DNA of 64,000 nt from Neopestalotiopsis rosae (lineage: Eukaryota > Ascomycota > Sordariomycetes > Amphisphaeriales > Sporocadaceae), in the NCBI GenBank assembly GCA_023078685.1, contig JALGAS010000002.1, positions 4,960,001 through 5,024,000 of the forward strand. Direction: 5' to 3'. Positions 60,232 to 64,000 of this stretch are shown here, in pieces. The position numbers and the translations under genes are program-made. How positions within the stretch are numbered: position 1 is the first letter of the stretch; every line of letters begins with the position of its first letter. The notes beneath the pieces were generated by a model that was not told where the DNA came from, searched no databases, and saw only the letters and a list, made by a program, of their open reading frames with translations.

Positions 60232-60276
60232 GCGACTCGCTTATATTAGCGACTCGCTTATTAATTACGTTAAATT
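60232..60276 (+). repeat. 44-bp direct repeat, right copy
   Basis: Same block as at 58274-58317, with GCGACTCGC twice and ending TTAATTACGTTAAATT. It differs by one C/T, one G/A and few others. Confidence 0.85.
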
Positions 60277-60380
60277 AAAATTAATTAAATTAACTGCTAA
60301 TTAATTTAAAGCCAACCCTGGTTCTTTATGATTCGTTATATTCGAACGTTAAAACACTCGGCAAATTTCCGATTATTATC

Positions 60381-60525
60381 TGTTGGGCGTAGCCCAACCT
60401 CATGGCCAGATTAGGCTTAGCGTCTAGCGCAGCTAAACCCAAATATATAGGATTGGCCTTCGGCCAACCTATCGTTAGTAATGTATGCTTCTTTACATCA
60501 CACTTTTATACCACAAGGTGCAACA
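60381..60525. mobile_element. 145-bp solo LTR with exact target duplication
   Basis: Starts TGTTGGGCGTAGCCCAACC and ends AAGGTGCAACA (TGTTG...CAACA). The five bases before (60376-60380) and after (60526-60530) are both TTATC. Inside are two inverted repeats (GTTGGGC/GCCCAAC and GGCC-TTC-GGCC) and a TATATA box at 60444. No internal retrotransposon sequence is present, so this is a solo LTR, of the kind found in short Copia-like elements, or a TRIM remnant. Confidence 0.85.
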
Positions 60526-61087
60526 TTATCGATATTTAATCTTCGAATAATTAGATTTTCTTTTTAAGAATTATTTATTATTTTATCGATGCCGAATTTA
60601 CTTTAGTTTATAAATTAACCGGTTTCAATCTTATTAACGATAAATATACCGGTTTTAATATTTGTAACGAATTTAAAAAATCTGTATTTATTTATCTTAT
60701 AATTACGGATTTAAGAAATATTATTTCGTAAATTATATTTATTTTTAAAATTTATCAATTAAGTTATTAATTAATAAGGTTGGCATTTAATTAACTAATA
60801 ATTAATAACGTTAATAAAACTACGGTAATTAATTAGTTGCCTGAGTAAAACTACCGTAGTTAGTTAGTGGTTTGAGTAAAATTAAACTACGGTTAATTAA
60901 TAATTAACCACACTGATTAACTAACTACGGATTAAATAGAATAATAATTAATATTATTTGTATTACATCATTTCAACGTTTATGATTAAAATCGAATTAA
61001 TAAGAAGAAAAACGTAATAACTCTGGTATTTTAACTCGTTATATCGGAATTTATTCAAATTTTCAAAGGTTTCATTATTTTAATATT

Positions 61088-61565
61088 TAGGGTAGGAATG
61101 CAGTTAACTGGCAGTTAACTGCGTAAAATCCAGACTGTAATTTAACTGACTGCAGTAAGTTAAAATGCAGACTGCAACTGCACTTTTTGCAGTTAACTGC
61201 AAAATAACTATTAATTACAATCTGCAATTAAGTTAATTAACTGCTTACTACCATAATATAAATAATATTATTTAATTAAATAATAATAAAATATAAAACC
61301 TTTTAATAGCGTTTTATTAAGCTTTTTATAACGTTTTATTTTAAAAGAAAACTTCAAAATAAATTAAATATTGAAATTTTTATTAATTATTTTATTATTT
61401 TATTATAGTTAATTATAATTAACTTAAATTAATTCAAGTTAGTGGAATCCCGGACTTAAACTAATAAATAACTACATGCAATTAGTGAAAATCCAGACTG
61501 CAACTGCACTAACTTAAGTTAACTGCAACTGCATTAACTAATTGCAGACTGCCTTTCCTATATTA
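61088..61565. mobile_element. hAT-type MITE, family 1, copy 2
   Basis: 478 bp, homologous to 50300-50808 across its length (GGTAGGAATGCAGTTAACTG at the left, TTGCAGACTGCCTTTCCTA at the right). Terminal CAGGG has become TAGGG and the right CCCTG has decayed to TATTA. Flanking octamers are both exactly TTAATATT. Confidence 0.85.
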
Positions 61566-63194
61566 TTAATATTAATATTTTAATTAGTTTTATTAAATTT
61601 TAAAATAAATATTAAAAATCGAATATAGATACAAAAAATGATAATAATTAGCCTGTCATATTCTATTTTTATTAATTTATTTTATATAGTTTAAAATATT
61701 AATTTAAATTATAAATTATAATAATTGCTTTTAAAATCGTACTTAATTAGTTATTAATTAAACTAACTAAACTAATTAATAACTACCAGGGCTGTCAAAT
61801 AGTTAAGTAACAGGGTTGGCACGATTAATTTTAATTATTAGTTTTAATTAATTAATAATTAAATTACGTAGTTTTACTTAAGCAATTAACTCAACTACGT
61901 AGTTTTACTCACGTAACTAACTAATTACGATAATTTTACTTACCTTACTAACTAATTACTCATAATTATTAATTAATTTAATTAATTTAGTTAATAACTA
62001 ACTTATTACGATTTTAAAAAGCTTTATTTTAAATTATTAATATAATTAATAATTTTTATATTAATAATTTATACCGAATTATTACGAATATACACCCTTA
62101 TAAAAAGACAAATATGTATTGGCGCTTTAAAAAAGCATATTACGGGGCGGGGATTACGGACCCGGATTTTACGGATTATTATTATTACTAATTATTAATA
62201 AATATTAATAAAATTACGCTTTTAATAGCGCGTTAAAATAAAGGATCGTTTAAATTATAACGATTTAATTAGGGATCGTTTTTATTTTAATAATTTAGGA
62301 TAATAAAAATCGTATATATTAATATAATTTAAGCAAATATTATTAAAGAAATAAATAAATATATTAGGGACGGATTTCCTACGGTTATATAAATAATTAT
62401 TATTTTAATAATTAATTTAAATATTTGTTTTATTTATAAATAAAATATTTAATACGCTTTAACGATTATATTTATAAATCCTTTTAAAATTATTTTAATT
62501 ATTTTTTATTTAATATAATTATTTTTTTAGCTAACGCATTTTATTAGCATAAACCTATTTAAATTTATATTTTACGTTTATTTAAAAAACCCGACCGTAT
62601 AATTCGTTATATTTTAATTATTTTTATTTAGGTATATTACCTTTAAAATAATTTTAAATAATATTTAGCAAAAATATTAATTACCGGAAACCCTTCTTTT
62701 TCCTTATCTAAATAACCTTGGCGCAATTTAGCGCAAAAAATAAAAAAACGATGTTAAACTTTTAAAAAATAATACGAATTTATTATAGCCTAGCTTTAAA
62801 AATTATATTAAAATAAATTCCGCAAAAATTAAATTATTTATATTGTTATTAAAACTAATACTACTATAATAAAAATCGCTAATATTATTTTTATTTTTAT
62901 ATATTTTAAAAAGCTTAAGCTTAGCGTATTTACGGCTTTCGATAATACCCCTAAAGCAGTCCAAAAATACCTAGCTTAAATTAAAGCCTATTAAAATTTT
63001 TATAATAACGATTTTATAACCTAAAAGCAGAAAATACTGCATATATTATCCTATTTAAAAAAAACGGGTATTTGCCTAATTCGAACCTTATTTTTTTAAC
63101 GTTATTAAAAACGAATAATAGCTAAAATTTTATAAAAAAGAAATTTAAAATATTTTCGAAAATTACGCGGGATATAAAACCGCATTTCGATTTT

Positions 63195-63693
63195 TATTTT
63201 AAAATCCGGACGAAAAACAATAAGCTAAAATTTTTTTTAAAATTTTAAATAAAAAGCATTAATATTTAGTTATATAGCAAGTTTTAAACGCATTATCGCT
63301 CGAATAAAATATACCGAAAATACCCGAATTATGCTTTATTATCGAGGACTTCAAAATGACGTTAAAAATAAAATTAATAAAATCCTCGAATTATTAATAA
63401 AATTTAGCAAATATAGCGAATTTACGATTAAAATCGATAATTAATTATACGTGCGAAAAATCGAAAAAAGGAATTATTCCGCTACATTACGGTTTTAGCG
63501 CAATAACGCAAATATAAAAAAACCCCGAGAAAATCGCAACCCACGAAGCAAATAGCGCTATAAAACGTTTTACGAAAATTATAATAAACTTATAAACCTT
63601 AATATTATTCAGCGCAAAAATATAATTAAAATTAAATATTAAAATTATAATAAATTAGGCTATTATACGAATAAATGCCTTAAATTTTAAAAA
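63195..63693 (+). pseudogene. degenerate Gag of a Ty3/gypsy-like retrotransposon
   Basis: NPDEKQ at 63203-63220, then in the next frame YYRGLQNDVKNKINKIL (63337 on), FTIKIDN, LYVRKIEKR and, at 63637-63678, Y-x2-Y-x4-Y-x4-C ending GYYTNKC. The last has the exact spacing of a CCHC zinc knuckle with two Cys and the His replaced by Tyr, each explained by one G-to-A or C-to-T change. The frame is kept from 63334 to 63690. AT-rich degenerate sequence from about 62,100 probably belongs to the same element, which runs out of the window to the right. Confidence 0.78.
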
Positions 63694-64000
63694 AAAAATT
63701 TAATTAATACTAAAAAATAAATAATAATTTAATAGCGCTAAACAAAAAAAAATACCTTACGACTCGCTTTTTTAAACGGCATGTTTTAATAACGGCTATT
63801 ATATATATAAATTTAATAAAAACGGAAGTAAATAATTTTTTAAAAAATTACGAACCTTAATAATAATACGATTAAAAAAATATTTACGTTAAATTCAAAA
63901 AATAATTTATAAATAGCGATAATAATATAATTAATAACGCCTTAAAAAATAAAATTTATTATGAAATAAAATACGCTAAATAATAATAAAGCTAAAAACT

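Larger units (their letters stand above)
56336..60320. mobile_element. candidate full-length hAT element carrying nested insertions
   Basis: Left end CAGGGTTGGCAGCTTGAG at 56336; right end (reverse complement) CAGGGTTGGCTTTAAATT at 60320, the same two end types as the 609-bp element at 50896. Inside are the hAT transposase relic (57060-57858) and the pogo-type relic. Flanking octamers GTTATTAG and GTTCTTTA agree at only 5 of 8, so the pairing is an inference. Confidence 0.45.
49968..64000. other. AT-rich, transposon-filled block
   Basis: From about 50,090 the base composition falls sharply and no intact gene follows. The block is made of nested hAT-type short elements, degenerate transposase and Gag relics, a solo LTR and low-complexity arrays, annotated separately. 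Stretches between them (for example 51505-52722, 55340-55769, 60526-61087, 61566-62100) hold further AGTTAACTCAA-, AACTAAATTAA- and TTAATTA-type repeats without clear ends. Confidence 0.9.

Noticed and set aside
62100..63190. Possible LTR or further coding parts of the gypsy-like element
   Set aside because: Too decayed to recognise domains or ends by eye; only the Gag part is claimed.
50000..64000. CRISPR-like array from the regularly repeated short palindromes in the AT block
   Set aside because: The repeats are of varying length and spacing, lie inside bounded hAT-type elements, and the genome is fungal.

Overview
The window reads as the nuclear genome of a filamentous ascomycete. Genes carry short (about 55-180 nt) introns with GTAAGT-type 5' splice sites, and the proteome is Pezizomycotina-like (homocitrate synthase of the fungal lysine pathway, GFA-domain, GH43 and GH18-CBM18 proteins, small secreted cysteine-rich protein). 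Transposons in the right-hand block are mutated in a way that looks like repeat-induced point mutation (RIP). A hypocrealean Sordariomycete fits best, but this is an inference from protein resemblance recalled without a search.

Positions 1-49,967 are ordinary gene space with moderate GC. In order: a single-pass membrane protein with a Cys-rich ectodomain (196-1640); CBF5/dyskerin (2553-4236); a secreted GH43 glycosidase (7926-8933); a second copy of the membrane-protein family (10710-12315); ornithine acetyltransferase (12826-14272); the RFC clamp-loader subunit Rfc4 (15080-16247); a small membrane protein (16553-17086, minus); a mitochondrial-carrier-like protein (17791-19197, minus); a GFA-domain protein (20764-21684); ORC2 (21850-23713, minus); the mitochondrial phosphatase GEP4 (24597-25457); a small fungal protein with three SUMO-consensus repeats (26400-27300); CutC (28023-28814); a chitinase with an inserted chitin-binding module (29052-30609, minus); a three-exon secreted cysteine-rich protein (33034-33743, minus); S-adenosylmethionine decarboxylase (34591-36236, minus); CFD1 (38774-39768, minus); a long Ser/Pro-rich protein with DPW motifs (41004-43663); a four-TM protein (44354-45402); and a 12-exon homocitrate synthase (47656-49967). 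The genes are mostly independent housekeeping units: replication (RFC4, ORC2), snoRNP (CBF5), amino-acid and polyamine synthesis (ornithine acetyltransferase, homocitrate synthase, SPE2), Fe-S assembly (CFD1) and cardiolipin synthesis (GEP4). I see no secondary-metabolite or defence cluster. Intergenic spaces are long (up to 3.7 kb).

From about 50,090 to the right edge the sequence changes abruptly to very AT-rich DNA with no intact gene. It is a nest of transposable elements. Four non-autonomous hAT-type elements can be delimited, three of them with 8-bp target-site duplications (exact in two, 7/8 in one). There is a hAT transposase 3' relic, a Fot1/pogo-type transposase relic on the minus strand that keeps one reading frame despite many transition-type changes, a 145-bp solo LTR with an exact 5-bp target duplication, a degenerate Ty3/gypsy-like Gag with a decayed CCHC knuckle at the right edge, a 9-bp satellite array and a GC-rich LTR-like island.
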